NCBI GenBank assembly: GCA_913062845.1
Contig: CAJXVZ010000012.1
Location: 1 to 62,821 of the forward strand
DNA: 62,821 nucleotides
Reading direction: 5' to 3'
Origin: an uncultured Psychroflexus sp.
GTDB taxonomy: Bacteria > Bacteroidota > Bacteroidia > Flavobacteriales > Flavobacteriaceae
Position 1 is the stretch's first letter; each line of letters opens with the position of its first letter. The notes below the pieces were generated by a model. The model was not told where the DNA came from, made no database searches, and saw nothing but the letters and a program-made list of their open reading frames with translations. Made by a program: the position numbers and the translations under genes. Shown here piece by piece: positions 9,303 through 19,237 of the stretch.

Positions 9303-10613
9303 ATGAAAAAATTACTAGTTGTTTTTTTATGTATCTCTTATCCTCTTAACTTTTTTGCTCAAAGTTACATAGGTCACAGTGTTGATAATTATGCCGGAAT
9401 ACATGCTGTGACTTTTAACCCGGCAAATATTGTCGGTTCTCCGTTTAAAGCAGACATTAATCTGGTTTCAGGTAGTGCATTTCTTGGCAGTGATTACATC
9501 AATTTAACCATTAGTGATGCCATAAATGGTGATTTTGACTTTGAAAATGATCTTGTCCTGAACCCAACCAACAATAACAATATATTTGGTAATGTTGATG
9601 TAGTGGGTCCTTCATTTATGTTCAATATCAACAAAAAGAGCAGTATAGGGCTTATAAGTCGGGCTCGTACCTTTTATCAGATCAATAATATCAATGGAAA
9701 TCTGTTTGAAGGTTTAGTGGATGATTTTAATACTTCTGAAGATTTTGATTTTAATTCATCAGATCTCAGGCTTAATGCACACGCTTGGGCAGAAGTTGGT
9801 TTGTCTTATGGCAGAATTTTATTCTCTAGTGAAAAGCATTTGATAAAAGGCGGTATAACGCTGAAATATTTAATGGGAGCAGGCTCAGCTTTTGCGAGTA
9901 CAGACAATCTTGAGGGGCAATATATTTCAAACACAGAAACAATATCAACCAAAGGTTCTGTGACATACGGGACTACTCAGGATTTTGATCAGTCCGACAT
10001 CGGTTTTGATAACCTAACCTCAGGTTTTGGCCTTGATCTTGGTTTGGTTTATGAATATCATCCAAACCGTGATAATGACAGTATCAGGTATTTTCAGGAC
10101 CCCTATAAATTTAAATTAGCGGTTTCAGTAACAGATATCGGATCAATAGATTATGAGGATGCAGAATTCACAACTTATGATCTTAACTCTACTGTAAATG
10201 TTTCTGAGATTGACGATGTACAGGACTTTCTGGATGAAAATTACCAAAGTACAACTGAGATTGGAAATGCAAATATAGAACTGCCCACGGCTTTACATTT
10301 GCTATTGGATTACAGACTTACAAATAAAATATTAGTGAGTGCTCAGGCAAATCTGGCCATGAGCAGCCAGAATAATCAGTTTGCCAGCAGAATAATCAAT
10401 ACGATTGTTTTGGCTCCGAGATTAGAAACCAAATTGTTCAGTGTGTACGCACCTGTCAGTTTTAGAGAGTATGGAGATACAGCCTTTGGAGCTGGCCTTA
10501 GATTTGGCCCTGTAAGTGTAGGTTCTGCTTCAGTATTTAGCAATTTACTATCAGATAAATCTCAGACTACAGATATTTTTGTTGGTGTTAAAATACCTAT
10601 TTACAGAAAGTAG
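9303..10613 (+). CDS. DUF5723 family outer-membrane-like protein
   Basis: A 436-residue exported protein with a signal peptide ending in FFAQ at about residue 20. The mature start, SYIGHSVDNYAGIHAVTFNP, carries the 'N-P-A' opening typical of the DUF5723 family and of PorV/FadL-like barrels in Bacteroidota. The remainder is strand-rich (YGRILFSSEKHLIKGGITLKY; GAGLRFGPVSVGSA) and ends in a strand VGVKIPIYRK. It is probably an outer membrane barrel; its substrate or role is unknown. It is transcribed alone and converges on the CHRD lipoprotein gene. Confidence 0.8.
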   Translation: MKKLLVVFLCISYPLNFFAQSYIGHSVDNYAGIHAVTFNPANIVGSPFKADINLVSGSAFLGSDYINLTISDAINGDFDFENDLVLNPTNNNNIFGNVDVVGPSFMFNINKKSSIGLISRARTFYQINNINGNLFEGLVDDFNTSEDFDFNSSDLRLNAHAWAEVGLSYGRILFSSEKHLIKGGITLKYLMGAGSAFASTDNLEGQYISNTETISTKGSVTYGTTQDFDQSDIGFDNLTSGFGLDLGLVYEYHPNRDNDSIRYFQDPYKFKLAVSVTDIGSIDYEDAEFTTYDLNSTVNVSEIDDVQDFLDENYQSTTEIGNANIELPTALHLLLDYRLTNKILVSAQANLAMSSQNNQFASRIINTIVLAPRLETKLFSVYAPVSFREYGDTAFGAGLRFGPVSVGSASVFSNLLSDKSQTTDIFVGVKIPIYRK

Positions 10614-10784
10614 AGGTATTTTAATAAATCTACATTATAATATTCAGATTAAAGCTAAAATTCATAATTGATCGACACGAGCTGACAGTAAATTTGGTTG
10701 CTGTCCACCAAGGATAGATGTTCTATTTATGATGAGTGCTTTATTGAATATTAAAGTAGTATTTATCAAAGGCTCTAAAATGAA

Positions 10785-10811
10785 AAAAGCTACCCATTAC
10801 AGGCAGCTTTT
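10785..10811 (-). terminator. Terminator between the convergent DUF5723 and CHRD genes
   Basis: The arms AAAAGCTACC (10785-10794) and GGCAGCTTTT (10802-10811) pair with one mismatch around a 7-base loop. Read on the minus strand, the stem is followed by six T, 32 bases past the CHRD gene stop. On the plus strand the T-run is shorter. Confidence 0.7.
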
Positions 10812-10842
10812 CCCAAACAAATAAACCTAAATCAATTACAAA

Positions 10843-12417
10843 TTACATAGCATTTGCACCTATGTTTCCTTGTGCAACTATAGTTGCCAATTGATCCATA
10901 CTCAAATGAACATTTACATATCCATCTACGGCTAATATATCTGCATATCCAAAGGCTGTTTCATCATCCAATTCAGAAATGTTAGTTCTTATCATTCCTG
11001 TAGTGCCGTCAACAGCGCCAAAGGTATACAATATCGGACCACCTTCTGATGCACTGTTTGCGTGAATATGTGCAGGGTGCATTCCGCCGTCCGGTGTTCC
11101 TGTAAGCATAATGGTTGCTTGTGCTTCACCATTTACTCTTTCTTCAAATGTGACAGATCCACTTATTCCCGGTACATCTTTTTCACCAAGATTATAAGTA
11201 ATTGATTCTCCAGTCAATTCATTTTGACCTATATCTCCTTGCGCAACAATTGTCGCTAATTCATCCATGCTCAAATGTACATTAACGTAACCATCTACAT
11301 CCAATACATCAGCATATCCAAACATCGTGCCGTCATCTAACATTGAAACATTAGATCTGCTCATACCACTTGTACCATCTACCGGGTTGAAAGTGTATAA
11401 GATTCCACCACCTTCGGCTGCTGTATTCATATGAATGTGTGCGGGATGCATTCCACCATCTGGTGTCCCGTCGAGCATAATTGTAGCTAAAGCTTCGCCA
11501 TTTAGTCTTTCTTCAAACGTCACGCTGCCGCTTATGCCGTCAACATCTCTTTCATCAAGTAAATAAGATTTGGATTCTCCGGTCAATTCATTTTGACCAA
11601 TATCACCTTGTGCAACAATAGTTGCTAATTCGTCCATACTTAAGTGTACGTTTACATAACCATCAACTCCTAAGATATCATCATAACCAAAGGCTGTATC
11701 GTCATCCAATGCCGCAACGTTTGATAAGCTCATTCCTGTCGTGCCATCAACAGGTGTAAATGTATACAGTATTGCTCCACCTTCTGCTGCACTATTGGCA
11801 TGTATGTGTGCAGGATGCATTCCGCCGTCTGGTGTGCCATCTAGAGTAATAGTTGCCTGTGCCTCTCCATTTACTCTTTCTTCAAATAATACAGAACCAC
11901 TTATTCCTGCAACATCTCTTTCCTCCAAAGTATATGCTTTGGACTCACCGGTCAACTCATTCTGACCTATGTCACCCTGAGCCACAACTGTAGCAAGATC
12001 TTGCGCACTTAAATGAATATTGATGTAACCATCAAAATTAAGCAAGGCGTTATAATCTAATGGTGTTCCATCATCTGTTTCGGATACAAAAGTCTGGCTT
12101 GTACCGGTTGCACCATCTACAGAATTGAGGGAAACCGCAATTGCTCCACCTTCAGCGGCTGTATTAAAATGTATGTGTGATGGATGCATACCGTCCTGTG
12201 GTGTTCCTGTTACATCCAGTTCTACAAGAACGCTTCCATCAGTTTGATCTGTAAAAGTCGCAATTCCTGATACACCGGAATCTGATCTTTCAAATAACTG
12301 ATAGGTTTTTGAATCCAGATTCGGATTTACCGGATTAGAATCATCGTCATCACAGCCCGTAAATAAGAGTACTGTGATAAATAACATTAAAATTGTTTTT
12401 GTTTTAAAATTTTTCAT
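10843..12417 (-). CDS. Lipoprotein with four CHRD domains
   Basis: A 524-residue predicted lipoprotein. The leader ends in the lipobox FTGC with Cys22, followed by a DDDD export-type acidic stretch. Four tandem CHRD domains of about 122 residues start near residues 37, 159, 281 and 403. Each carries the signature GMHP(A/S)HIH, an AEGG loop and a DGY(I/V)N(I/V)HLS motif. CHRD was defined in chordin and is widespread in bacterial surface proteins. The conserved histidines suggest metal or ligand binding, but this is unproven. The gene lies 192 bases downstream of an anti-sigma/sigma pair on the same strand and is probably part of that regulon. Repeats 2-4 are much closer to each other than to repeat 1, which suggests recent internal duplication. 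Confidence 0.9.
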   Translation of the reverse strand: MKNFKTKTILMLFITVLLFTGCDDDDSNPVNPNLDSKTYQLFERSDSGVSGIATFTDQTDGSVLVELDVTGTPQDGMHPSHIHFNTAAEGGAIAVSLNSVDGATGTSQTFVSETDDGTPLDYNALLNFDGYINIHLSAQDLATVVAQGDIGQNELTGESKAYTLEERDVAGISGSVLFEERVNGEAQATITLDGTPDGGMHPAHIHANSAAEGGAILYTFTPVDGTTGMSLSNVAALDDDTAFGYDDILGVDGYVNVHLSMDELATIVAQGDIGQNELTGESKSYLLDERDVDGISGSVTFEERLNGEALATIMLDGTPDGGMHPAHIHMNTAAEGGGILYTFNPVDGTSGMSRSNVSMLDDGTMFGYADVLDVDGYVNVHLSMDELATIVAQGDIGQNELTGESITYNLGEKDVPGISGSVTFEERVNGEAQATIMLTGTPDGGMHPAHIHANSASEGGPILYTFGAVDGTTGMIRTNISELDDETAFGYADILAVDGYVNVHLSMDQLATIVAQGNIGANAM

Positions 12418-12609
12418 AGTGTTTAAATTTTTGTTTGTTCACCCTTATTTACGAAGCATATCTTTAAAAGGTTCACTTTCGGTTCTCCTTTTTACATATT
12501 TTAACTAATGATTGCATAAATAATTAAGAGTTTAAGAATTTAAACACTTTATTTACAATGTTTTAAGTGTATAAATAATTTTTGAAAAAAATTGAAAAAA
12601 GATAAAAAA

Positions 12610-13422
12610 TCAGGAATTTGTAGTACCTAAGACGTAAAGTTGTTCTAATGTAGGTGTTTCACTTCCGCCTGCCGGTTCCAGAGTAATGCCAAAGGCTTCA
12701 GAAGCATTTGAATTATCTAATACAAAAAGAGCATTTGAAGAATTGTAATTCTCCAACAATCCGATGCCGGTTGGCGTAAGAGGATCAAGTTTTAAGGACC
12801 ATACCTGATACACCATATTCTCCGGGGCTTCCGGAAGACCTTTAGCATCTATTATGACCTTGTTCTGTACGGTGTTCCAATAAGCTCTTACTTTTGAATC
12901 AGGAGAGATTTCCTGACCGGCCAGTTCAATCAGTTTTGTGTTTTCTGAAGTCAGCGTGGCCAGAAGGTTTTCATTATAGTTCAACTCAAAGGTTTGTTTT
13001 TGAAGACTGTCTTTCAGCGCTTCTTTTTTTTCAACATTAGCATTCAAGCTTTCTGTAATCTCAGAATTATTTTGGAATTGGATACCAAACAAAATAAGCA
13101 GAACAGCCGCAGCAGCCCATCCGGCTACCTTAGCAAACGGGAAGGTTTTTTGTTTTGAGCCAGTATCCAGCGCTCTTACCTTTGTGTCAGCAGAAACTCT
13201 GTCTGTAACAATCTTTTTCAGGACTTCTGAAAATTCCTGATTCTTTGAGGTTGTAGCTTCACCGGCCAGTCGCATAACAACATTTTCTATGTCTTCAACT
13301 TCTTTTCTCAAAGATTCATCCTGCCCTATGCGTTCGGTAATTTCCTGATTTCTTTTATCAGGCAGCAAACCTGCAACATAAAGTTCCAGTTCTCCGGATG
13401 ATATTAATTCTTCATTTGTCAT
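12610..13422 (-). CDS. Anti-sigma factor, RskA-like
   Basis: A 270-residue membrane protein. The N-terminal cytoplasmic part (about 1-97) opens with SSGELELYVAGLLP, typical of the zinc-free anti-sigma domain. One transmembrane helix spans about 98-116. The outer C-terminal part matches the RskA domain (VYQVWSLKLDPLTPTGIGLL, then EPAGGSETP). It would hold the neighbouring ECF sigma factor inactive until a signal triggers its release or proteolysis. The gene overlaps the sigma gene by 11 bases, so the two are translationally coupled. Confidence 0.9.
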   Translation of the reverse strand: MTNEELISSGELELYVAGLLPDKRNQEITERIGQDESLRKEVEDIENVVMRLAGEATTSKNQEFSEVLKKIVTDRVSADTKVRALDTGSKQKTFPFAKVAGWAAAAVLLILFGIQFQNNSEITESLNANVEKKEALKDSLQKQTFELNYNENLLATLTSENTKLIELAGQEISPDSKVRAYWNTVQNKVIIDAKGLPEAPENMVYQVWSLKLDPLTPTGIGLLENYNSSNALFVLDNSNASEAFGITLEPAGGSETPTLEQLYVLGTTNS

Positions 13423-13951
13423 TTTCCAGGTTTTTACGAAGCGCTTTTAGACAATTTCTGTTTCTGCTTTTTACTGTTCCAAGCGGGATTGAAAGCATTT
13501 CAGCTGCATCTGCTTGGGTACAGCCTTTAAAATACAAGGCATTAATCAATTCTACGCATTTCTTTTTAAGGGTTTTTATCATGCGTCTTAAACCTTCGTA
13601 TTCTTTTGTGTTTTTATTTTCTTCTGGTCGTTCTAATATATTTACGAATAAGTCCAGAGAATGGTTCTTTTTTTGGGTCTTAAAATCTTTTGACCTTGTG
13701 TAGTCAATCGCTTTGTTTCTGGCAATATTAAGGATCCAAGTAAAAAATCGGCCCCTGGAAGAATCGTATGTGTCTGCCTTTTGCCAGATCTTAAGGAAAA
13801 CATCCTGGCATAATTCCTGAGCAATGGTCTCATCATTTACAATCACATTTATAGCACCACAGATATTTTTAGCGTACATTTTATGTAATTCCTCGAAAGC
13901 ATCTACATTTTTTTCTTTAAACCTCTTAACCAGAATATCAAGCTCTGCCAT
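13412..13951 (-). CDS. ECF-type RNA polymerase sigma factor (SigK/RpoE-like)
   Basis: A 179-residue sigma factor. Region 2 covers about 20-85 (AQELCQDVFLKIWQKAD, then FFTWILNIARNKAIDYTR). Region 4 covers about 120-175 and has a helix-turn-helix (GCTQADAAEMLSIPLGTVKS). Region 1 and the large region 3 are absent, which defines the ECF group. With the RskA-like anti-sigma factor it resembles the SigK/RskA arrangement. The four-CHRD lipoprotein downstream is the obvious candidate target. The target promoter was not identified. Confidence 0.92.
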   Translation of the reverse strand: MAELDILVKRFKEKNVDAFEELHKMYAKNICGAINVIVNDETIAQELCQDVFLKIWQKADTYDSSRGRFFTWILNIARNKAIDYTRSKDFKTQKKNHSLDLFVNILERPEENKNTKEYEGLRRMIKTLKKKCVELINALYFKGCTQADAAEMLSIPLGTVKSRNRNCLKALRKNLENDK

Positions 13952-14084
13952 ATATCATTACCTTAGTTATTTTGTAAATATATAAGAATAGAACTTTAAA
14001 GTAAGAAATCCAAGCAATTATTTCTAAGTGAAACAAAACACCTTGAATACGTTCTGCTCTTTTTAATGATAAATAAAAGGCAGG

Positions 14085-16061
14085 CTATTTTTCCTCAAAT
14101 AATTCATCAGGATCGATAAGTTGATCCAGTTTTTCTTTAAAAGGTTCCTCTAATAAGCTTAAACCGTATTGGTATGATGCATTCATCCAGCCAAAGCCTG
14201 AAGGCGTAATGTAAGCAAATTCGGTACCGACATTCCCATATTCTGCATAGACTTTATGAGTGCAATCTACAACATCATATTTTTCGGGAATGGTACCGTT
14301 GTAATCTGCGGCATTTTTGGTAATCATCCAGAGCCAACGGTAAATGAATTCCTGGGCTTCGCTTTCGTACCCGTAATTCATGAGTCCTTTCCACATCATC
14401 ATCTGATGTGGTGCCCAGCCATTTGGATAATCCCATTGTCGGGCGACATCGCTCGTAGCAAAATTTTCTACAGAGGCTTTTGAAGAGCTTAAAATTCCGC
14501 CTTTAGCTTTCAAATTTGCAATCAAACTGTTTTTAAGGTATTCAGCTTGCTCCTTGGTTGCCAGCTCTGCCCACAGTGGATAGTAATTTGTTGCAGACTC
14601 GTAGACCAATGGCGTTTTAGAGGTATAATTGTAGTCGTAGTAAACCTTATCCTTTTCGTTCCAAAGCAAATCATTCATCAGTTTTTTACGATGATCAGCT
14701 TTTTCCAGCCAGTAGTTTTCATTTAAAACTTCAGTATTGTATTCAAATGTGTTATCAAAGTAGGTTGCAATTATGTAAGCGAAGTCTTTTTCGTATTTAT
14801 AAAGTAAGCTGTTTAAAGCTACAGGATTAAGGTCTGCACATACACCGTCTAATCTCCAGGTTGTATCGTGACCACTTTCACGAAGACTCCTGTCATGCAG
14901 AAAGTATTCATCCAGACTTGGCAGAGACAAGTCTGTTTTTGCAGTGCTCTGCATCTGATCTAAAGTGCCATTCTGATAGGCTTTGGCAAATTGCTCAACG
15001 CTCATGTTATTTTCCCGCGCATAGATCGCCAGGTGTTCATCAAAATGTCCTTCTTCGGTTTCAGGTGGAATTCCAATTCCTTCAGCATAATAGCGGTTTA
15101 GTCCATTTGGTGCCAGTTTGCCACCTTTATTCATCCAGACTTTGAAGTATTCATCAAGGGCTGCCTTTGTCATTTCTTTCAGCCAATTTTTATCATTCTC
15201 TCCTAAAGTCTGATAGGTTTCCCTTATAAATGAAGTTAAAAAAGGGGGCTGACTTCTTGTGAGGTAATAACTTCTGTTGGCGTTCAGGATTTTACCATAA
15301 TGTTCAATTTGATAAGCGAAGTTCTCTATCATGGCTTTGGAAAGGTCTGCTTTACCGTCTATGTTGAGCCCAATGCTTTCAAAATAAGAGTCCCAGCCAT
15401 ACATTTCATTGAAACGACCTCCGGGAACAACGAAAGGTACGCCTTGTTTATCCTCTAGCTTCAAACTTAAAATCCCTGGTTTGTCGTTGATAGATTTTAC
15501 ATATTCCGGTGATATATCTTCAGGAAGAATGACGACCTCAAAGCGTTCAAAATCGTTTTCAAGTGCTTTAAAATAGGCAATTCCCATACTATCTGTTGAT
15601 GGTACATAAAGTCTTCTTGTCAGACTATCAGATGTTTTTGTGTCGGTGAGAATGCGTTCAAGGCCTTGCTTATCGACTCTTCTGGTCAAATTGTCCCAGT
15701 ATTTTGTTTTAATGAGTCTTGATATCCTTTCAGATGGTTCTTCTTCAATTTTGCTCAAAGGAATTTCAACTATTTCAAGTCCTGCTGTTTTAGCGATTGC
15801 CAGTTCCTGTAAAAGGTTGGACAGGTGGTAAGTGGTTTTTACTTCTACTTCATGACCATCCACAGTTTTGGCAATGAAAACTTTATCGGCTGTATCGTCT
15901 TTTGTGATTTTTTTGTCCTTGTCGGTATCTTCGTCTTTTTCTAATGCCGCCAGCGTCTCACTTACCTTGAGTTTTAATATCTCCGGGTTTGAGTCCTTTT
16001 CACAAGAGAGCATTAAACAAAAAAAGCCAGCCATCAACAATTTAGTTTTTATGGTTTTCAT
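14085..16061 (-). CDS. Alpha,alpha-trehalase, GH37, lipoprotein
   Basis: A 658-residue enzyme expected to split trehalose into two glucose units. The leader ends in the lipobox LMLSC with Cys20, so it is an envelope lipoprotein. The first ~200 residues are a charged extension not typical of the E. coli enzymes. The GH37 core follows, with signature one PGGRFNEMYGWDSY (213-226) and signature two QWDYPNGWAP (about 541-550). ESGHDTTWR (about 394) contains the expected catalytic acid Asp, and EKYD (about 593) the expected base Glu. It is the last gene of a minus-strand run with two sugar-type transporters, spaced 45-50 bases apart. Confidence 0.93.
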   Translation of the reverse strand: MKTIKTKLLMAGFFCLMLSCEKDSNPEILKLKVSETLAALEKDEDTDKDKKITKDDTADKVFIAKTVDGHEVEVKTTYHLSNLLQELAIAKTAGLEIVEIPLSKIEEEPSERISRLIKTKYWDNLTRRVDKQGLERILTDTKTSDSLTRRLYVPSTDSMGIAYFKALENDFERFEVVILPEDISPEYVKSINDKPGILSLKLEDKQGVPFVVPGGRFNEMYGWDSYFESIGLNIDGKADLSKAMIENFAYQIEHYGKILNANRSYYLTRSQPPFLTSFIRETYQTLGENDKNWLKEMTKAALDEYFKVWMNKGGKLAPNGLNRYYAEGIGIPPETEEGHFDEHLAIYARENNMSVEQFAKAYQNGTLDQMQSTAKTDLSLPSLDEYFLHDRSLRESGHDTTWRLDGVCADLNPVALNSLLYKYEKDFAYIIATYFDNTFEYNTEVLNENYWLEKADHRKKLMNDLLWNEKDKVYYDYNYTSKTPLVYESATNYYPLWAELATKEQAEYLKNSLIANLKAKGGILSSSKASVENFATSDVARQWDYPNGWAPHQMMMWKGLMNYGYESEAQEFIYRWLWMITKNAADYNGTIPEKYDVVDCTHKVYAEYGNVGTEFAYITPSGFGWMNASYQYGLSLLEEPFKEKLDQLIDPDELFEEK

Positions 16062-16109
16062 CTTCTTAATGAAATTATTTATTTTAATAAATTAAAACAG
16101 TTTTCATAC

Positions 16110-17414
16110 TTAATTTTTTGCCTTATTAACTTTTAACCGTAATGCCAAAATTGAGGCAATACTGAAACAGCCACCTGCAAAGAACATAGCATTAACTGCA
16201 TTTCCTGAGAGCAGATATTTGTATATTGAGCCAAAGGTTAAGGTCTGAATACCCATAGGAATCACGATCATCATGTTCAGGATTCCCATATAAACACCAC
16301 GTCTGTCCTGAGGTACAACTCTGGAAACCATGCTGTAAGGTATACCCATCATCGCAGCCCAGCCTATGCCAAATAGCAGCATTGGAATCAAAACCAAATT
16401 TGGATCTTCAATATTTGGAATTGCAAACAGGGCAATAGCTGTACACAATAAGCTTAAAGTATATACTTTTCTGCTCCCAAAACGAAGTGTAAGAGGCACC
16501 AAAGCCAAAGCTACAAGCATGGTCACGATATTGTAAGTCGTATTCATTTTAGCCGCCTGGGCAGCAGCTTCTGAAGTTGTATAATCTAAAGTCTGGCGAA
16601 ACAGAGGCGTAATAAACTGCCAGTAAACGAACAATGCATACCATTGGAACAGGTATACAGCGGAAAGCTTCCACATGAATTTTGGCATAGCTTTTATAGC
16701 TTCGGTTATTTCAGAAAAGGGTTCTTTAATGCGATGTGCCAGACCCTGATTTCTACTGTGATTAATTTCTGCCAGTTCTTTTTCAGAAGGAGGGATTTCA
16801 GGCGTTTTGAGTACAGACCATAAAATTGTGGTGATCGATAAAATTCCGCCGATATAAAAAGAGTAATATAGCCATTGAGGTATTTTTCCAACCACCTCAG
16901 TATCTCCACCAAACCAGTTTTGAAATAAAATAATGGATCCATTGGCTAATAAGATGCCTGCACCAACAAACAAACTTTGCATCTGGAAGCCAAGACTCAG
17001 TTGTTTCTCTGGAAGTTTGTCTCCTACGAAGGCCCGGTAAGGCTCCATGGCCATGTTGTTACCAACATCGAGAATCCAAAGTAAACCTACTGCAAACCAA
17101 AGTACCGGGCTGTTTGGAAAGGCAAATAAACACAAACTCCCCAGCAGAGCACCAATTAAAAAATAAGGTTTTCTTCTGCCCCATCTTGGTGACCAGGTCT
17201 TATCCGACATGGCACCAATTATGGGCTGAACCACTAAGCCTGTTACAGGTCCGGCAATGTTGAGAATGGGCAGCATATCTTCCGGTGCTCCCAGATACAG
17301 AAAAATAGGATTGATAGCTGTTTGTTGCAAGCCGAAGCTATACTGGATTCCAAGAAATCCAACATTCATATTAAATATTTGCCAGAAGGACAGTTTTGGC
17401 TTTTTAATCTTCAT
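16110..17414 (-). CDS. MFS sugar transporter, SLC45/GPH-like
   Basis: A 434-residue inner membrane transporter with about 12 hydrophobic helices. The N-terminal half contains GLVVQPIIGAMSDKTWSPRW then GRRKPY. This is the loop 2-3 signature of the SLC45 and plant/bacterial sucrose-maltose transporter group, which moves disaccharides or glucose with protons. It sits between the symporter and trehalase genes, 48 bases upstream of trehalase. Trehalose or its product glucose is therefore the likely substrate; this is inferred from context. Confidence 0.87.
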   Translation of the reverse strand: MKIKKPKLSFWQIFNMNVGFLGIQYSFGLQQTAINPIFLYLGAPEDMLPILNIAGPVTGLVVQPIIGAMSDKTWSPRWGRRKPYFLIGALLGSLCLFAFPNSPVLWFAVGLLWILDVGNNMAMEPYRAFVGDKLPEKQLSLGFQMQSLFVGAGILLANGSIILFQNWFGGDTEVVGKIPQWLYYSFYIGGILSITTILWSVLKTPEIPPSEKELAEINHSRNQGLAHRIKEPFSEITEAIKAMPKFMWKLSAVYLFQWYALFVYWQFITPLFRQTLDYTTSEAAAQAAKMNTTYNIVTMLVALALVPLTLRFGSRKVYTLSLLCTAIALFAIPNIEDPNLVLIPMLLFGIGWAAMMGIPYSMVSRVVPQDRRGVYMGILNMMIVIPMGIQTLTFGSIYKYLLSGNAVNAMFFAGGCFSIASILALRLKVNKAKN

Positions 17415-17459
17415 GTTATTAAAGTTTCACGCAGTTTTTAAAGCATAAGCGTTTTGGAT

Positions 17460-19109
17460 TTAGAATACGACATATGTGCCTATGACCAGAAGTGAGATTA
17501 GTATTCCGCAAATTATTGAATATTTCCATGGCGTTGCGTCTATGCTTTGTTTTATTTCTAAAACATAAGCTTTTTTCATTGGCTTTAGTTTTCCTAAGAT
17601 GAGCATGACAAGAATGTTTACGACAAAGAGGATGCCCATGACATGAAGATAGTGTGGATATGCTTCAGCCTCTATAATGCTGAGTTCACTTTGATTGGTT
17701 ATACCATTTGCTATGGCCTCATTCACTGCAGTTTCTCTAAAGTATGGTTCTAGGAAAATTAAACTGATCAAATACAAGCCAACGCCGACTGTCAATACCA
17801 GTTTTGCGCCTAAAGCAGGAACTCTTTTTGTGAATACACCTACAATGACAACTGCAAAAATGGGAACGCTCAGGCTACCCAGAGACTGTTGGATATAACT
17901 AAACAAACCATCCGGAGCGTAAGCAACAAATGGTGAAATGATCATAGAAATAAGTGCAGCGATAAGTCCAAATCGTTTTCCCGCCGATACAGTTTGTTTT
18001 TCAGTAGCGTCATTTTTAAAATACTGCTTATATAAGTCAAACCCAAACAATGTCGCACTACTATTGAGTAAACTATTAAAAGAACTTAGAATGGCCCCAA
18101 ACAGCACTGCGGCAAAAAAACCTACAAAAGCCGTTGGCAGGACCTTTTTTACGAGTGCCGGATAGGCTTCGTCAGGATTATCTAATTCGGTTCCAAAAAT
18201 ATGCCAGGCTAAAATCCCCGGTATAACAACAATTACGGGAATTATAAACTTTACAAGTGCTGCAAGGAGCATACCTTTTTGTCCCTCTTTGAGGCTTTTT
18301 GCAGCAAACACACGTTGTAAGATAGATTGATTGGTACCCCAGTAGTAAATCTGAGCCAACATCATACCTGTAAAAATAGTTCCAAAGGGAATGGACGAAT
18401 CTACAGCACCCTGCATTTCAAATTTTTCAGGATTGTCATTCCATAAACTTGTAATACCATCACCTAGACTGCCATCACCTATCAGCAATAATCCAAACAC
18501 CGGAATGAGCAAACCTCCGATAAGTAAACCGATCGCATTGATCAGGTCGGAAACGGCAACCGCTTTCAATCCTCCAAAGATCGCATAGATAGCGCCAATT
18601 ATTCCTATACTCCATACGCAAATCCAGATCACACTCCAATCTGAAATACCTAAAATTTGAGGCAGATCAAACATTGTACTAAAAGCCAAAGAGCCGGAAT
18701 ACAAAATCGTTGGCAGTAAAACAATGGTGTACGCTGCTAAAAATAATAAGGATAAAAGTGCTTTGGTCTGCTTGTCAAATCTGTTTTCAATAAATTCCGG
18801 TATTGTGGTTATTCCGGATTGCATGTATTTAGGCAGCAAAAATATAGCTGCAAATATTATGGCGATTGCAGCCAGTGTTTCCCATGCCATGACCATAAGA
18901 CCTTCCTTGAACGCAGCTCCGTTAAGTCCTACAATCTGTTCAGCAGACAAATTTGTAAGCAGCAGAGATCCCGCAATTGTAATTGCTCCCAGACTACGAC
19001 CTGCGAGATAGTAACCATCTGCTGAGGTTTCGTCTGTTTTTCTTGTAGCGTACCAGGAAATTATAGCGACCAATGCCGTAAAGCCAATGAAAGTAATTGC
19101 AGATAGCAT
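17460..19109 (-). CDS. Sodium:solute symporter (SSS/SLC5 family)
   Basis: A 549-residue transporter with about 14 predicted helices. The family marks include GYYLAGRSLGAITIAGSLL near the N-terminus, YAIFGGLKAVAVSDLINA (the SSS signature region) and GAILSSFNSLLNSSATLFG. The closest type is the glucose/galactose-like SGLT group. It opens the trehalase operon, with a LacI-type operator upstream, so sodium-driven sugar uptake is likely. Substrate specificity cannot be read from sequence alone. Confidence 0.9.
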   Translation of the reverse strand: MLSAITFIGFTALVAIISWYATRKTDETSADGYYLAGRSLGAITIAGSLLLTNLSAEQIVGLNGAAFKEGLMVMAWETLAAIAIIFAAIFLLPKYMQSGITTIPEFIENRFDKQTKALLSLLFLAAYTIVLLPTILYSGSLAFSTMFDLPQILGISDWSVIWICVWSIGIIGAIYAIFGGLKAVAVSDLINAIGLLIGGLLIPVFGLLLIGDGSLGDGITSLWNDNPEKFEMQGAVDSSIPFGTIFTGMMLAQIYYWGTNQSILQRVFAAKSLKEGQKGMLLAALVKFIIPVIVVIPGILAWHIFGTELDNPDEAYPALVKKVLPTAFVGFFAAVLFGAILSSFNSLLNSSATLFGFDLYKQYFKNDATEKQTVSAGKRFGLIAALISMIISPFVAYAPDGLFSYIQQSLGSLSVPIFAVVIVGVFTKRVPALGAKLVLTVGVGLYLISLIFLEPYFRETAVNEAIANGITNQSELSIIEAEAYPHYLHVMGILFVVNILVMLILGKLKPMKKAYVLEIKQSIDATPWKYSIICGILISLLVIGTYVVF

Positions 19110-19182
19110 TTTTTAATTTTTAAAATTATTCGACTTATTTGTACCCAATCCCCGGACATCTAAGGTTTGAGTGCAGGTTTTC

Positions 19183-19190
19183 AAACGTTT
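19183..19190. promoter_or_regulatory. Possible second LacI-family half-site pair
   Basis: The core AAACGTTT is palindromic and resembles the LacI/CcpA operator core. It sits about 20-30 bases downstream of the proposed -7 element of the symporter operon, where a bound repressor would block transcription. Its outer arms match poorly. Confidence 0.3.
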
Positions 19191-19206
19191 TCGTTGTGAA
19201 GATATA

Positions 19207-19234
19207 TAAAATTATTTAATACCAATAGCAACAA
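19207..19234 (-). promoter_or_regulatory. Candidate promoter of the symporter-MFS-trehalase operon
   Basis: On the minus strand, TTG (19232-19234) is followed after 17 bases by TAATTTTA (19207-19214). This is a 7-of-8 match to the Bacteroidota -7 element TAnnTTTG. The LacI-type operator lies directly upstream. Confidence 0.35.
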
Positions 19235-19237
19235 TTT

